NCBI GenBank assembly: GCA_015207155.1
Contig: JADEXK010000026.1
Span: 1-64,000 of the forward strand
DNA: 64,000 nt
Origin: Nostocales cyanobacterium LEGE 11386
Lineage (GTDB): Bacteria; Cyanobacteriota; Cyanobacteriia; Cyanobacteriales; Nostocaceae
Direction of reading: 5' to 3'
Under the pieces are notes generated by a model. It saw nothing but the letters and a program-made list of their open reading frames with translations, searched no databases and had not been told where the DNA came from. A program made the translations under genes and the position numbers. Each line of letters opens with the position of its first letter. The stretch's first letter is position 1. Positions 26,023 through 35,113 of this stretch are shown one piece after another.

Positions 26023-27159
26023 ATGATGGTGTGCGAATACAAGCCTGGTTTAGAAGGCATTCCCGCCGCTCAATCGAGTATCAGTCATGTTGATGGGCAA
26101 AAGGGAATTCTAGAATATCGTGGCATCCGGATTGAGGAATTAGCAGAGAAAAGTACATTTCTAGAAACTGCTTATCTCTTGATCTGGGGTGAACTGCCAA
26201 ATCAGGAAGAATTGGCAGCGTTTGAGCATGAAATCCGCTATCACAGGCGGATAAAATACCGCATTCGGGACATGATGAAATGCTTTCCGGAAAGCGGTCA
26301 CCCAATGGATGCGCTGCAAGCCTCAGCTGCTGCTTTAGGCTTGTTTTATTCGCGCCGGGACTTACACAATCCTGCCTACATTCGGGATGCTGTAGTGCGC
26401 TTGTTAGCAACCATTCCCACAATGGTAGCGGCATTCCAATTAATGCGAAAAGGCAATGACCCCGTAAAGCCCCGTGATGACTTAGACTACGCCGCTAACT
26501 TTCTCTACATGCTCAACGAGAAAGAACCAGACCCTCTAGCGGCGAAAATTTTTGACATCTGCTTGATTCTTCATGTCGAGCATACAATGAATGCTTCCAC
26601 CTTTAGTGCTAGGGTAACAGCTTCAACCTTGACTGACCCCTATGCTGTAGTTGCCAGTGCAGTGGGAACCTTAGGAGGTCCACTACACGGTGGAGCTAAC
26701 GAAGAAGTCATTCAGATGTTGGAAGAAATTGGCTCTGTAGAAAATGTGCGTTCCTATGTAGAGGATCTTCTGCAACGCAAAGCGAAGATCATGGGCTTTG
26801 GACATCGTGTCTACAAAGTCAAAGATCCACGAGCCACGGTTTTACAAAACCTCGCAGAACAGTTGTTTGCCAAGTTTGGGCATGACAAATACTATGACAT
26901 TGCCCAAGAAATGGAACGGGTAGTCGAAGAAAAACTCGCCGGCAAAGGGATTTATCCCAATGTTGACTTTTATTCGGGTTTGGTGTATAGAAAAATGGGA
27001 ATTCCCACAGACCTATTTACACCAATTTTTGCGATCGCCCGTGTTGCTGGTTGGCTAGCTCACTGGAAAGAACAACTGGCAGAAAACCGCATCTTCCGAC
27101 CGACCCAGATTTATAACGGTAAACACGAGGTTCCTTATATCCCCATTGATCTACGTTAA
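26023..27159 (+). CDS. gltA: citrate synthase
   Basis: Condenses oxaloacetate and acetyl-CoA to citrate, feeding 2-oxoglutarate for nitrogen assimilation. From ATG 26023 (MMVCEYKPGLEG) the protein is 378 residues, typical of the short type. Active-site residues: His in HVEHTMNAST, His in GPLHGGANEE, His in GFGHRVYK and Asp in NVDFYSG. The frame runs upstream to a TTG at 25984, but that part (HNQIFQKADGVA) overlaps a dispersed repeat (GCGTGTTCGCGGAGCGTGTG, 25963-25982) and is unlikely to be translated. It stands alone; I cannot point to a regulatory site with confidence. Confidence 0.95.
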   Translation: MMVCEYKPGLEGIPAAQSSISHVDGQKGILEYRGIRIEELAEKSTFLETAYLLIWGELPNQEELAAFEHEIRYHRRIKYRIRDMMKCFPESGHPMDALQASAAALGLFYSRRDLHNPAYIRDAVVRLLATIPTMVAAFQLMRKGNDPVKPRDDLDYAANFLYMLNEKEPDPLAAKIFDICLILHVEHTMNASTFSARVTASTLTDPYAVVASAVGTLGGPLHGGANEEVIQMLEEIGSVENVRSYVEDLLQRKAKIMGFGHRVYKVKDPRATVLQNLAEQLFAKFGHDKYYDIAQEMERVVEEKLAGKGIYPNVDFYSGLVYRKMGIPTDLFTPIFAIARVAGWLAHWKEQLAENRIFRPTQIYNGKHEVPYIPIDLR

Positions 27160-27558
27160 CTGGCAGGTTGCTTGTTCATCAGACTAGACCCAACCATCAG
27201 GTAGGAAACCGTTGCCACAATGGAGGCGGGAATTTTGTGATGCCTTAGTGGGGAGAGTAGGGAATAGGGGACAAGGGGACAAGAAAAACTATTTCTACCT
27301 TTCTATCTCCCCATTTCCGACTCCCGACTTCCAACTCCCAAAAAAAGCTAATCCTAACCATAAGTAGAAGTTCTTGTATAGCTTCAAGGGCCAAAAACCA
27401 TCCAACGATATACTAGGCATGGGAATTGGCAAAAATCTATGGCTACGCCGCGCAAGCTATCAATCAGGCGTCTTCATCAAAGCATAAAGGATGAAGGATG
27501 AAGGCTGAAATTTGATACTTCATAACTTCATACTTCAGTTGACTTAGAGAGCGGAAAC
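27160..27558. other. repeat-rich gene-free stretch before ndhA
   Basis: Contains a GGGGAGAGTAGGG-type repeat folding with CCCCATTTCCGACTCCC (about 27250-27345), a copy of ATGGCTACGCCGCGCAAGCT (27441-27460), and GATGAAGGATGAAGG just before ndhA. It should contain the ndh operon promoter. Confidence 0.6.
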
Positions 27559-28677
27559 ATGAATTCAGGAATTGACCTCCAAGGAACTTTTATTAAATCC
27601 CTAATGGATTTAGGGATACCAGCAGGGACAGCCAAAGCCATTTGGATGCCCTTGCCGATGATACTAATGCTGATTGGAGCAACAGTGGGGGTATTGGTCT
27701 GTGTTTGGCTAGAACGGAAGATTTCGGCAGCCGCACAGCAGCGAATTGGGCCTGAATACATTGGCCCTTTTGGCTTACTAGCTCCGGTAGCGGATGGGGT
27801 GAAACTGGTATTTAAGGAAGATATCGTACCAGCCAAGGCTGACCCCTGGCTATTTACCTTAGGCCCCATCTTGGTGGTACTTCCAGTCTTTCTGTCCTAT
27901 TTAATTGTTCCTTTTGGACAGAATATCGTCATTACCAATGTGGGGATGGGAATTTTCTTGTGGATTGCCTTCTCTAGCATTGCCCCCATTGGGTTATTAA
28001 TGGCTGGCTACGCATCAAATAATAAGTATTCCTTATTAGGAGGCTTACGGGCAGCAGCCCAATCAATTAGCTACGAAATTCCTCTGTCGTTGAGCGTGCT
28101 AGCGGTCGTGATGATGTCTAACAGCCTCAGTACTGTTGACATTGTTAACCAGCAATCAGGCTATGGCATCCTCGGCTGGAATATTTGGCGGCAACCAGTA
28201 GGGTTCCTAATTTTTTGGATCGCAGCCCTAGCTGAATGTGAACGCTTACCCTTTGACTTACCCGAAGCAGAAGAGGAAATAGTAGCTGGTTATCAGACCG
28301 AATACTCTGGCATGAAATTCGCTCTGTTTTACCTCAGTTCCTATGTCAACCTAGTGCTTTCTGCTCTACTAGTAGCAGTTTTATACCTGGGTGGTTGGGA
28401 TTTTCCCATTCCCGTTAGTCTGATAGCTAGTTGGTTGGGAATTAGTGAATTCAATCCCGTGTTGCAGGTAGCAACTGCTTCTTTGGGTATCGTTATGACC
28501 CTCATCAAAGCCTACTTACTAGTATTTATCGCCATTTTATTGCGTTGGACAGTACCACGGGTACGGATTGACCAATTACTAGATTTAGGATGGAAGTTTT
28601 TGTTACCAGTGGCTTTGGTTAATCTCCTATTAACCGCAGCCCTCAAACTTGCTTTTCCCGTCGCCTTCGGTGGATAA
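27559..28677 (+). CDS. ndhA: NAD(P)H-quinone oxidoreductase subunit 1
   Basis: Membrane subunit at the junction of the peripheral and membrane arms of cyanobacterial NDH-1, forming part of the plastoquinone site; it is in the thylakoid membrane. The 372-residue polytopic protein has the family stretches [36 protein letters not shown], and the acidic loop [20 protein letters not shown]. About eight membrane segments are seen. It is the first of four ndh genes in the usual cyanobacterial order A-I-G-E. A 17-bp hairpin (28682-28723) separates it from ndhI and may affect the relative amounts of the transcripts. Confidence 0.97.
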   Translation: MNSGIDLQGTFIKSLMDLGIPAGTAKAIWMPLPMILMLIGATVGVLVCVWLERKISAAAQQRIGPEYIGPFGLLAPVADGVKLVFKEDIVPAKADPWLFTLGPILVVLPVFLSYLIVPFGQNIVITNVGMGIFLWIAFSSIAPIGLLMAGYASNNKYSLLGGLRAAAQSISYEIPLSLSVLAVVMMSNSLSTVDIVNQQSGYGILGWNIWRQPVGFLIFWIAALAECERLPFDLPEAEEEIVAGYQTEYSGMKFALFYLSSYVNLVLSALLVAVLYLGGWDFPIPVSLIASWLGISEFNPVLQVATASLGIVMTLIKAYLLVFIAILLRWTVPRVRIDQLLDLGWKFLLPVALVNLLLTAALKLAFPVAFGG

Positions 28678-28681
28678 ACCC

Positions 28682-28723
28682 ATTTTAGATTTTAGACTTT
28701 GAATCGAGTCTGAAATCTAAAAT
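28682..28723 (+). repeat. intercistronic hairpin in the ndh operon
   Basis: Stem of 17 bp with one wobble pair: 28682-28698 with 28707-28723, 8-base loop, AT-rich (ATTTTAGATTTTAGACT arm). It has no U-tract long enough for clear termination and may mark an attenuator or processing site. Confidence 0.55.
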
Positions 28724-28841
28724 CCATAATTCGTCTTGACAAGTTTGCTAGGTTGGGCTAAACCTCCTAACAACTTCAATGGCTACGCCACGCCAGCTAT
28801 GGCAAAATTTCCAATTAAAAAGAGAGAGAAACACACTACAA

Positions 28842-29444
28842 ATGCTAAAGTTCCTGAAGCAAGTTGGCGATTACGCCAAAGAAGCAGTACAAGCCGGTCG
28901 TTATATTGGTGAAGGGTTATCTGTAACTTTTGACCACATGCGGCGCCGTCCAGTTACCGTACAGTACCCTTACGAAAAACTGATTCCTGGCGAACGGTTT
29001 CGCGGTAGGATTCACTTTGAGTTTGATAAATGTATCGCCTGCGAAGTCTGTGTGCGGGTTTGTCCCATCAACCTGCCTGTTGTGGATTGGGAATTTGAGA
29101 AAGCCAACAAAAAGAAAAAACTCAAGCACTACAGCATTGACTTTGGAGTTTGTATCTTCTGTGGTAACTGTGTAGAATATTGCCCAACTAACTGTTTGTC
29201 AATGACAGAAGAGTATGAGCTATCCACCTACGATCGCCATGAATTGAACTATGATAACGTGGCACTTGGCCGTCTGCCATACAAAGTTACAAATGACCCA
29301 ATGGTAACGCCACTGCGCGAACTAGTTTACTTACCCAAAGGAGTCATGGAACCTCACGACCTGCCTGCTGATGCGCCTCGCGCTGGTTCGCGTCCAGAAG
29401 AGCTTGTAGAACAAAACAGTGAGGAATCAACAGTTAATAGTTAA
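28842..29444 (+). CDS. ndhI: NAD(P)H-quinone oxidoreductase subunit I (8Fe ferredoxin-like)
   Basis: Peripheral-arm subunit carrying two [4Fe-4S] clusters that pass electrons toward the quinone site. Cluster motifs are [12 protein letters not shown] and [15 protein letters not shown]. An open start exists at ATG 28779, giving 21 more residues ([21 protein letters not shown]), but that ATG belongs to a dispersed ATGGCTACGCC repeat. The family start is [15 protein letters not shown] at ATG 28842, giving 200 residues. It is followed by ndhG after 74 bp. Confidence 0.95.
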   Translation: MLKFLKQVGDYAKEAVQAGRYIGEGLSVTFDHMRRRPVTVQYPYEKLIPGERFRGRIHFEFDKCIACEVCVRVCPINLPVVDWEFEKANKKKKLKHYSIDFGVCIFCGNCVEYCPTNCLSMTEEYELSTYDRHELNYDNVALGRLPYKVTNDPMVTPLRELVYLPKGVMEPHDLPADAPRAGSRPEELVEQNSEESTVNS

Positions 29445-29518
29445 CAAACTAAATAACTGAAAATTCATCACAGAAAACTGATAACTAATAACTGACAATT
29501 GACTAAGGACAAAAAACA

Positions 29519-30133
29519 GTGAATTTAGCAGAAGGAGTACAGTTTGTTTCGTTTGGCATACTGGGTGTGATGATGATTGGAGCAGCCCTAGGGGTAGTGC
29601 TGTTTTCTAACATTGTCTATTCTGCCTTTATGCTCGGCGGTGTGTTTATCAGCATGGCGGGTCTCTATCTGTTGCTGAATGGTGACTTTGTAGCAGCAGC
29701 ACAGGTGCTAATTTATGTTGGGGCGGTTAACGTGCTGATTTTGTTTGCCATTATGTTGGTGAACAAGCGGCAAGATTTTGCTCCGTTTCCCAGCGCTTGG
29801 TTGCGAAAAATACTTACAGGGGTAGTCAGTTTAGGATTGTTTGCCCTGTTAAGTACAATGGTATTGGCGACTCCTTGGGCATACTCAACAACTGCTCCTG
29901 TAGTTGCAGAAAGTTCGATAGTTTTGATTGGTGAGCATTTCTTCACTGACTTTTTACTACCTTTTGAACTAGCTTCGGTTTTGTTGTTGATGGCGATGGT
30001 AGGAGCAATAATTTTGGCACGTCGCGAGTATTTACCTGAACAACCGACACCATCAGAACTGCAACAAACTGTTTTGACTTTGCCAGAACGCCCCAGAGAT
30101 TTGGTATCAGCAGGTAGCGAAACCAAAGAGTAA
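29519..30133 (+). CDS. ndhG: NAD(P)H-quinone oxidoreductase subunit 6
   Basis: Membrane-arm subunit of NDH-1 (NuoJ homologue), 204 residues with about five membrane helices: [60 protein letters not shown] and two more. The polar C-terminal tail lies in the cytosol. It begins with GTG 29519, preceded by AAGGA at 29505-29509 at proper spacing, which decides the start. It lies between ndhI and ndhE in the operon. Confidence 0.95.
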   Translation: MNLAEGVQFVSFGILGVMMIGAALGVVLFSNIVYSAFMLGGVFISMAGLYLLLNGDFVAAAQVLIYVGAVNVLILFAIMLVNKRQDFAPFPSAWLRKILTGVVSLGLFALLSTMVLATPWAYSTTAPVVAESSIVLIGEHFFTDFLLPFELASVLLLMAMVGAIILARREYLPEQPTPSELQQTVLTLPERPRDLVSAGSETKE

Positions 30134-30218
30134 GGTTGGCGATCAATCTAGTTCGCAGCTAAAAAGCCAGGTTTTTATGGCTACGCCACGCAAGCTATCA
30201 GAAGGAATACGATCATCC

Positions 30219-30524
30219 ATGCAACTCCAATACTTTTTATTACTAGCAGCAGCTTTGTTCTGTATCGGCATTTATGGCTTAATTACCAGTCGTAACGCTG
30301 TGCGGGTGTTGATGTCAATTGAGTTACTGCTCAATGCTGTTAATCTGAATTTAATGGCATTTTCCAACTTTCTCGATTCAACTTTAATTAAGGGCCAAGT
30401 ATTCACCGTGTTTGTGATTACCGTGGCAGCTGCTGAAGCGGCGGTGGGTTTAGCGATCGTGCTTGCCATTTATCGCAACCGTGAAACCGTCGATATGGAG
30501 CAGTTTAATCTCCTGAAGTGGTAA
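30219..30524 (+). CDS. ndhE: NAD(P)H-quinone oxidoreductase subunit 4L
   Basis: Small membrane-arm subunit (NuoK homologue) of 101 residues with three helices and the conserved Glu in helix 2 ([17 protein letters not shown]). The frame opens at ATG 30177, but that start ([14 protein letters not shown]) lies within another copy of the ATGGCTACGCC repeat. ATG 30219 ([11 protein letters not shown]), with GAAGGA about 12 bp upstream, fits the family length. The NAD kinase gene begins directly after the stop. Confidence 0.95.
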   Translation: MQLQYFLLLAAALFCIGIYGLITSRNAVRVLMSIELLLNAVNLNLMAFSNFLDSTLIKGQVFTVFVITVAAAEAAVGLAIVLAIYRNRETVDMEQFNLLKW

Positions 30525-30530
30525 TTGTGC

Positions 30531-31451
30531 GTGCAACTCAAGCAGGTAATCATTGCTTATAAAGCACGAGATTCTCAGAGTAAACGCTGGGCAGAACTCT
30601 GTGCTAAACAACTAGAAAATCGCCAATGTCAGGTGTTGATGGGGCCTAGTGGGCCAAAAGATAATCCTTACCCGGTCTTTTTGGCTTCGGCTGGTCAACC
30701 AATCGATTTGGCTTTGGTACTCGGTGGTGATGGCACTGTCTTAACTAGTGCCAGACATTTAGCCCCAGCTGGTATACCCATTTTGGGAGTAAATGTAGGT
30801 GGCCATCTAGGCTTCTTAACTGAGTCAGTAGATGAATTTCAAGATACGGAGCAAGTTTGGGATCGACTATTTGAGGATCGCTATGCTATCCAGAGGCGGA
30901 TGATGTTACAAGCGGCAGTGTATGAGGGTCATCGCACAAATTTGGAACCTGTGACTGAGCGCTACCTCGCTTTGAATGAATTTTGTGTCAAACCCGCTTC
31001 TGCTGACCGCATGATCACCTCAATTTTGGAAATGGAAATTGACGGTGAGGTAGTTGATCAATATGTGGGAGATGGTTTGATTATTTCCACTCCCACGGGT
31101 TCTACAGGTTATACAGTTTCTGCTAATGGCCCCATTATGCACGATGGCATGGAGGCGATTACCATCACTCCCATTTGCCCCATGAGTCTTTCTAGTCGCC
31201 CTTTAGTCTTACCTCCTGGTTCTGTGGTCAGCATCTGGCCTTTGGGAGACTATGATTTAAGTACCAAACTGTGGATGGATGGGGTATTATCTACGTCAAT
31301 TTGGCCAGGACATCGCGTTGATGTGCGGATGGCTGATTGTCGAGCTAAGTTTATTATTTTACGAGAGAACAATTCATACTATCAGACGCTGCGAGAGAAG
31401 TTGCTTTGGGCTGGCACGAGGGTTCGCTACAGTAATAATCACCGTAATTGA
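30531..31451 (+). CDS. NAD kinase
   Basis: Phosphorylates NAD+ to NADP+. The protein (about 306 residues) shows the GGDGT motif in LVLGGDGTVLTSAR (about residue 65), NVGGHLGFLTE, the NE/D motif (LNEFCVKP), STPTGSTGYTVSANGP and the C-terminal strand segment MDGVLSTSIWPGHRVDV. The start is unsettled: TTG 30525 directly follows the ndhE stop, and in-frame GTG 30531 (MQLKQVIIAYKARD) looks better. It is tied to the ndh operon by this spacing, a sensible pairing because the NDH/NADP pools are linked. Cyanobacteria carry two NAD kinases; this resembles the longer form, by memory. Confidence 0.93.
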   Translation: MQLKQVIIAYKARDSQSKRWAELCAKQLENRQCQVLMGPSGPKDNPYPVFLASAGQPIDLALVLGGDGTVLTSARHLAPAGIPILGVNVGGHLGFLTESVDEFQDTEQVWDRLFEDRYAIQRRMMLQAAVYEGHRTNLEPVTERYLALNEFCVKPASADRMITSILEMEIDGEVVDQYVGDGLIISTPTGSTGYTVSANGPIMHDGMEAITITPICPMSLSSRPLVLPPGSVVSIWPLGDYDLSTKLWMDGVLSTSIWPGHRVDVRMADCRAKFIILRENNSYYQTLREKLLWAGTRVRYSNNHRN

Positions 31452-31507
31452 TAGACCAAGTGTCTGGCGATGTCAGTTCGCTTCTGCTGTAAGTTGTCTG
31501 GGAAGAC

Positions 31508-31732
31508 AATACCTGATATCTTGCACCAAGCCCTGGTGATGAGAAAACAGCCTCCGGCACACTACGTGGTAAGCGCAGCCATGCCCGTCAGGGCTTGACG
31601 CTTTAGCGATACGCAAACTCACGGAAAATCAAGAGTTTCAACCCGCGCAGGTGGCATTCCCTCCGGGAAGACGCTACGCGTCATGCCTGTGTAGCAGTGA
31701 CTTCCAGTCGCCTGATGCAAGATATGATACGA
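31508..31732. repeat. segment bounded by imperfect inverted repeats
   Basis: CTGATATCTTGCACCA (about 31512-31527) and TGATGCAAGATATGAT (about 31710-31725) are inverted copies bounding a GC-rich segment. That segment includes an inverted member of the AAGCCCTGCGGGCATGGCTGC repeat family (about 31573-31600). Confidence 0.5.
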
Positions 31733-31743
31733 GATACTATGCT

Positions 31744-31767
31744 AGCCCCCGCATACATCCGGGGGCT
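31744..31767 (+). terminator. intrinsic terminator-like hairpin
   Basis: Perfect 8-bp GC-rich stem AGCCCCCG / CGGGGGCT with an 8-base loop, followed by TTCTCCTTAATT. It lies about 290 bp after the NAD kinase gene and could end the ndh-nadK transcript or an RNA from the repeat segment. Confidence 0.5.
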
Positions 31768-32029
31768 TTCTCCTTAATTATGAGTTTCTTAGCTGACTAC
31801 AATTGACATAAAAATTAATGTATCGATGAAAAAATTTGTATCTTATTGCCAGTTTTTTCTAGTGGTCAAGGCCATAATAAAAGCACTTAATTTCACCTTT
31901 GTGCTTCTCTGGCAAACTTTAATCTATAAAATAGTCTATTTATATAGCAGGTAAAACTTATACCAATTTGGATGTTAGTTGCATAATTTAGAAATGTTTA
32001 TTCCTCACTCCCTACTCTCCCCAAAGTTA

Positions 32030-32218
32030 ACGTGAATTCGATGAACCTCACCCCAACCCCTCTCCGACACGGAGAGGGGCTGAAAATACAACGAAAAATT
32101 AGGCTTTTAAAGCCTCTAACGCCACGTGCTACAACGCGGGGAACCCGCGCAACGCAGTGGCTCCTCCTGGCAGGGGAGAGGTTTGGAGAGGGGTTTTTGA
32201 TAGTTGTCGAACTCACGT
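32030..32218. mobile_element. MITE-like element, copy 2 (189 bp)
   Basis: Same ends (ACGTGAATTCGA / TCGAACTCACGT) and same internal layout as 11895-12093. It is nearly identical over its last ~110 bases but diverged and shortened in the central part after the first GAGAGGGG arm. AAAGTTA flanks it on both sides (32023-32029 and 32219-32225), a target duplication different from that of copy 1, so the two inserted independently. Confidence 0.85.
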
Positions 32219-32291
32219 AAAGTTAGAGTTACGCTGAGATGCGCCGATTGGTATTTGTAGGATATTTTCACACATCTAAGTTGGAAGACAG

Positions 32292-33068
32292 ATGGAAATT
32301 TCTGAACGCAACATCAATTACTCAGTTAGTTCTGCTTCCGTTTTTACAGATTTTCCAGTTCTGCAAACCGAAAATTATATCCTACAACTTGCCTCAACTG
32401 AAGAAGAATTAAAATCTATTTTCCGCTTGCGATTTGAAGTTTTTAATCTAGAACTAGGTTTAGGATTATCTACTTCGAGTTTTACCCAGATGGATCAAGA
32501 TAAATTTGATCAGGTTTGTCATCATTTAATGCTCATTTCTAAACATACTGGTAAAACGATTGGCACCTATCGGATGCAAACCTATAAAATGGCATCTCAA
32601 GGATTGGGTTTTGATGCGGCTGATGTATTTAATCTTAGTACAATTCCTCATTCTATCCTACAAGCATCTGTAGAGGTTGGACGTGCATGTATAGCGAAAG
32701 AATTTCGTCATACTCAGGCACTTTTAATGCTCTGGCAAGGACTAGCAAATTATCTCATCTGGGGCAAAAACAAATATTTTTTCGGCTGTGCATCCTTACT
32801 CACACAATGTTCTGAGCAAGCTACTTGTGCTTATCATCATTTTCGGCAGAATAACTTCATGCATCCAAGTATTTTAGTTTATCCAAATTTAGAATATTCT
32901 TTGAAAATACCACAAGAATCTCAGGAAAAATGTGAAGTCAAAATTCCTGAAATTTTGCAGGCGTATTTAAATATTGGAGCCAAGATATGCAGTCTACCAG
33001 CCATTGATCGACAGTTTAAAACTATTGATTTTTTAATCATATCTAACATCGAAGATTTTATTAGATAG
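32292..33068 (+). CDS. OlsB-like GNAT acyltransferase (Acetyltransf_5 type)
   Basis: A 258-residue protein of the GNAT subgroup that includes OlsB, which transfers a 3-hydroxyacyl chain from acyl carrier protein to ornithine in aminolipid synthesis, and N-acyl amino acid synthases. Signatures seen: IFRLRFEVFNLELGLGL (about residues 43-59), DKFDQVCHHLMLI, TGKTIGTYRMQ, VEVGRACIAKEFRHTQALLMLW and FFGCASLL. It lacks the C-terminal OlsA-type acyltransferase domain. The exact acyl acceptor cannot be told from sequence. The next genes are membrane glycosyltransferases, so a glycolipid or envelope-lipid role is possible. No hydroxyacyl-lipid partner gene is in the window. Confidence 0.75.
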   Translation: MEISERNINYSVSSASVFTDFPVLQTENYILQLASTEEELKSIFRLRFEVFNLELGLGLSTSSFTQMDQDKFDQVCHHLMLISKHTGKTIGTYRMQTYKMASQGLGFDAADVFNLSTIPHSILQASVEVGRACIAKEFRHTQALLMLWQGLANYLIWGKNKYFFGCASLLTQCSEQATCAYHHFRQNNFMHPSILVYPNLEYSLKIPQESQEKCEVKIPEILQAYLNIGAKICSLPAIDRQFKTIDFLIISNIEDFIR

Positions 33069-33308
33069 ATTTTTTATCAAAAAATATTTTGAACAAGTCA
33101 TATCTAAAGTAAATCAAAATGACAATTATTGAGTTTTGAAATTGCATTTTGAATGCTTAAAAATTGTGAATTAATTATCGCCAATTAATGATAAAATTAT
33201 ACCCTCTTGGACTTTTCAAACATCCTTTTACATCTATGCACTTCATTACTTCATCCAGATAGTTCAAGTAACTGGGTAATTTAAAATAACTTTATCAGAA
33301 ACATAGCT

Positions 33309-34967
33309 ATGCGGAACATCACACTCGTTCCGAGTTGGTTGCGATTTTTAATTATCTTCTTATTGTCAATGGGTATATTATTTCGCTTTGTCAATCTTGA
33401 AGGCAAAGTGTACTCACATGACGAAACTTATACGTCATTGAGAATTTCTGGTTACACAGTAGATGAAGTAAAGCAGGAAATATTTACTGGTCGTGTAATT
33501 AGTAAAGAAAGTTTTACTAATTTTCAAAGTCCTAATCGGGAAAAAAGCTTCAGTGACATAATTATGTCTTTGGCAATAAAAGACCCACAGCATCCACCAC
33601 TTTATTATTTAATAGCCAGGTTTTGGGTAGAAATATTTGGTAATTCTGTAACAGCAATTAGAAGTTTATCGGCTTTTATTAGCTTGTTAGTTTTCCCATG
33701 TAGTTATTGGTTATGCCGAGAATTATTTAATGTGCGGTTAACAGCACCAGGGTTAGCGATCGCTCTCATGGCAATATCACCAATTCATCTAGTTTATGCT
33801 CAAGAAGCACGAGAATATATGCTTTGGTTAGTCACCATCATATTATGTAGTGCCGCACTGTTGCGAGCCATACGGCTGGAGTCAAAAGATGACCAAGAAT
33901 TAGCCAAAAGACAGCAAAATTCAGATCGCTTTGCTACATGGGGAATTTATGTAATCACTTTGGTTCTCAGTTTTTATACATGTTTGTGGGGTGTATTTAT
34001 AGCAATTGCTCAGGGAATTTATATGATGATCATGACAAAATTCCAACTGACAGAAACTGTAAGAGCTTACTTGCTAGCATCATCTTTGAGTTTTTTAGCT
34101 TTTATGCCTTGGATGATGATTGTGGTGGCTAATTTTTTCGAGTTTCTGCTGACAGCAGATGTGAGCAAAAACCAGGTATCTCTAATGCCTTTAATTTCAT
34201 TTTGGCTAATGCAGATAAGCCGGATTTTTTTTGATTTAAACTTTGACTTAAACAATCCTCTAAGTTATTTAGTTTCACCAATTTTTTTAACTTTAGTGGG
34301 ATATGCAATTTATTTTTTATGTTACACAACTAATTACAAAACTTGGTTGTTTGTTGTGACGCTGATTATCGTACCAGCATTACCTATAATGCTGCCAGAT
34401 TTATTTTCTGGTGATATGACTTCAATTTCGGAACCGTATTTAATCCCTGCTTATTTAGGCATTCAAATTACCGTTGCTTATTTGTTAGGCACACAAATAT
34501 CTAGTGGGATTGTATTACGCCGCAGAATTTGGCAAATGATCATGGTGCTGGTAATTGTTTGTGGATTAATTTCTTACAGGGTGAGTTATGAAGCAGAAAC
34601 TTGGTGGCATAAGGAAGTTAGTTATAGTAATCCATTAGTTGCGAATATTATCAATCTGTCAGAAAGCCCATTGTTAATTAGTGATTCTGAGGGTATTAAT
34701 TATGGTAATGTGTTTTCTTTGAGTTATCTTGTGCAGCCAAAAGTGCGGTTTAAATTGCTGAAAAATCAAATTATTCCTGATATTCCTGATGGCTTTACTG
34801 ATATTTTTTTATTAAATCCTTCAGACACTTGGCGTAGGCAAATAGTCACGAAATATGAGTTTAATATAGTTTATGAGGACGAATATTACTCACTTTGGAA
34901 ATTAGCACAACCTCGCATCTCACAGCAACGTGTTATGCCCAGCCGCAATAAACTAGCTGGTGGGTGA
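33309..34967 (+). CDS. GT39-like membrane glycosyltransferase, copy 1
   Basis: Polytopic membrane protein (552 residues, about 10-12 helices) of the dolichyl-phosphate-mannose-type/PMT_2 (GT39/GT83) superfamily, which move sugars from a polyprenyl-phosphate donor on the outer side of the membrane. It has the acidic DE motif in the first external loop (HDETYTSLRISGY, about residues 37-49) and the DPQHPPLYYLIARFW motif (about 95-109), followed by RSLSAFISLLVFP and a QEAREYMLW loop. The soluble C-terminal part is about 120 residues. It has a close tandem paralogue 146 bp downstream. Acceptor unknown. It could glycosylate a lipid, a protein or an exported glycan. Confidence 0.83.
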   Translation: MRNITLVPSWLRFLIIFLLSMGILFRFVNLEGKVYSHDETYTSLRISGYTVDEVKQEIFTGRVISKESFTNFQSPNREKSFSDIIMSLAIKDPQHPPLYYLIARFWVEIFGNSVTAIRSLSAFISLLVFPCSYWLCRELFNVRLTAPGLAIALMAISPIHLVYAQEAREYMLWLVTIILCSAALLRAIRLESKDDQELAKRQQNSDRFATWGIYVITLVLSFYTCLWGVFIAIAQGIYMMIMTKFQLTETVRAYLLASSLSFLAFMPWMMIVVANFFEFLLTADVSKNQVSLMPLISFWLMQISRIFFDLNFDLNNPLSYLVSPIFLTLVGYAIYFLCYTTNYKTWLFVVTLIIVPALPIMLPDLFSGDMTSISEPYLIPAYLGIQITVAYLLGTQISSGIVLRRRIWQMIMVLVIVCGLISYRVSYEAETWWHKEVSYSNPLVANIINLSESPLLISDSEGINYGNVFSLSYLVQPKVRFKLLKNQIIPDIPDGFTDIFLLNPSDTWRRQIVTKYEFNIVYEDEYYSLWKLAQPRISQQRVMPSRNKLAGG

Positions 34968-35113
34968 CAGTATTCTAAAAAATTGGAAAAATTAAGGTTT
35001 CATATTGACTGATAATAAGTTTTAGTATGCGACTAGTGACAGTGAGCGAACCTCACCCTCAACCACTTGTCTCGCCTGAGTGATTTTGTCAAACTTACTG
35101 AGAAATCTAATTT

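Larger units (their letters stand above)
31452..32291. other. 840-bp gene-free stretch with repeats
   Basis: No gene. It contains an inverted-repeat-bounded segment (31508-31732), a terminator-like hairpin (31744-31767) and a MITE-like element (32030-32218). Confidence 0.65.

Noticed and set aside
32032..32220. Open frames on both strands inside the MITE-like element
   Set aside because: The reading frames follow from the repeat sequence, are not shared in length with copy 1, and have no start signals.
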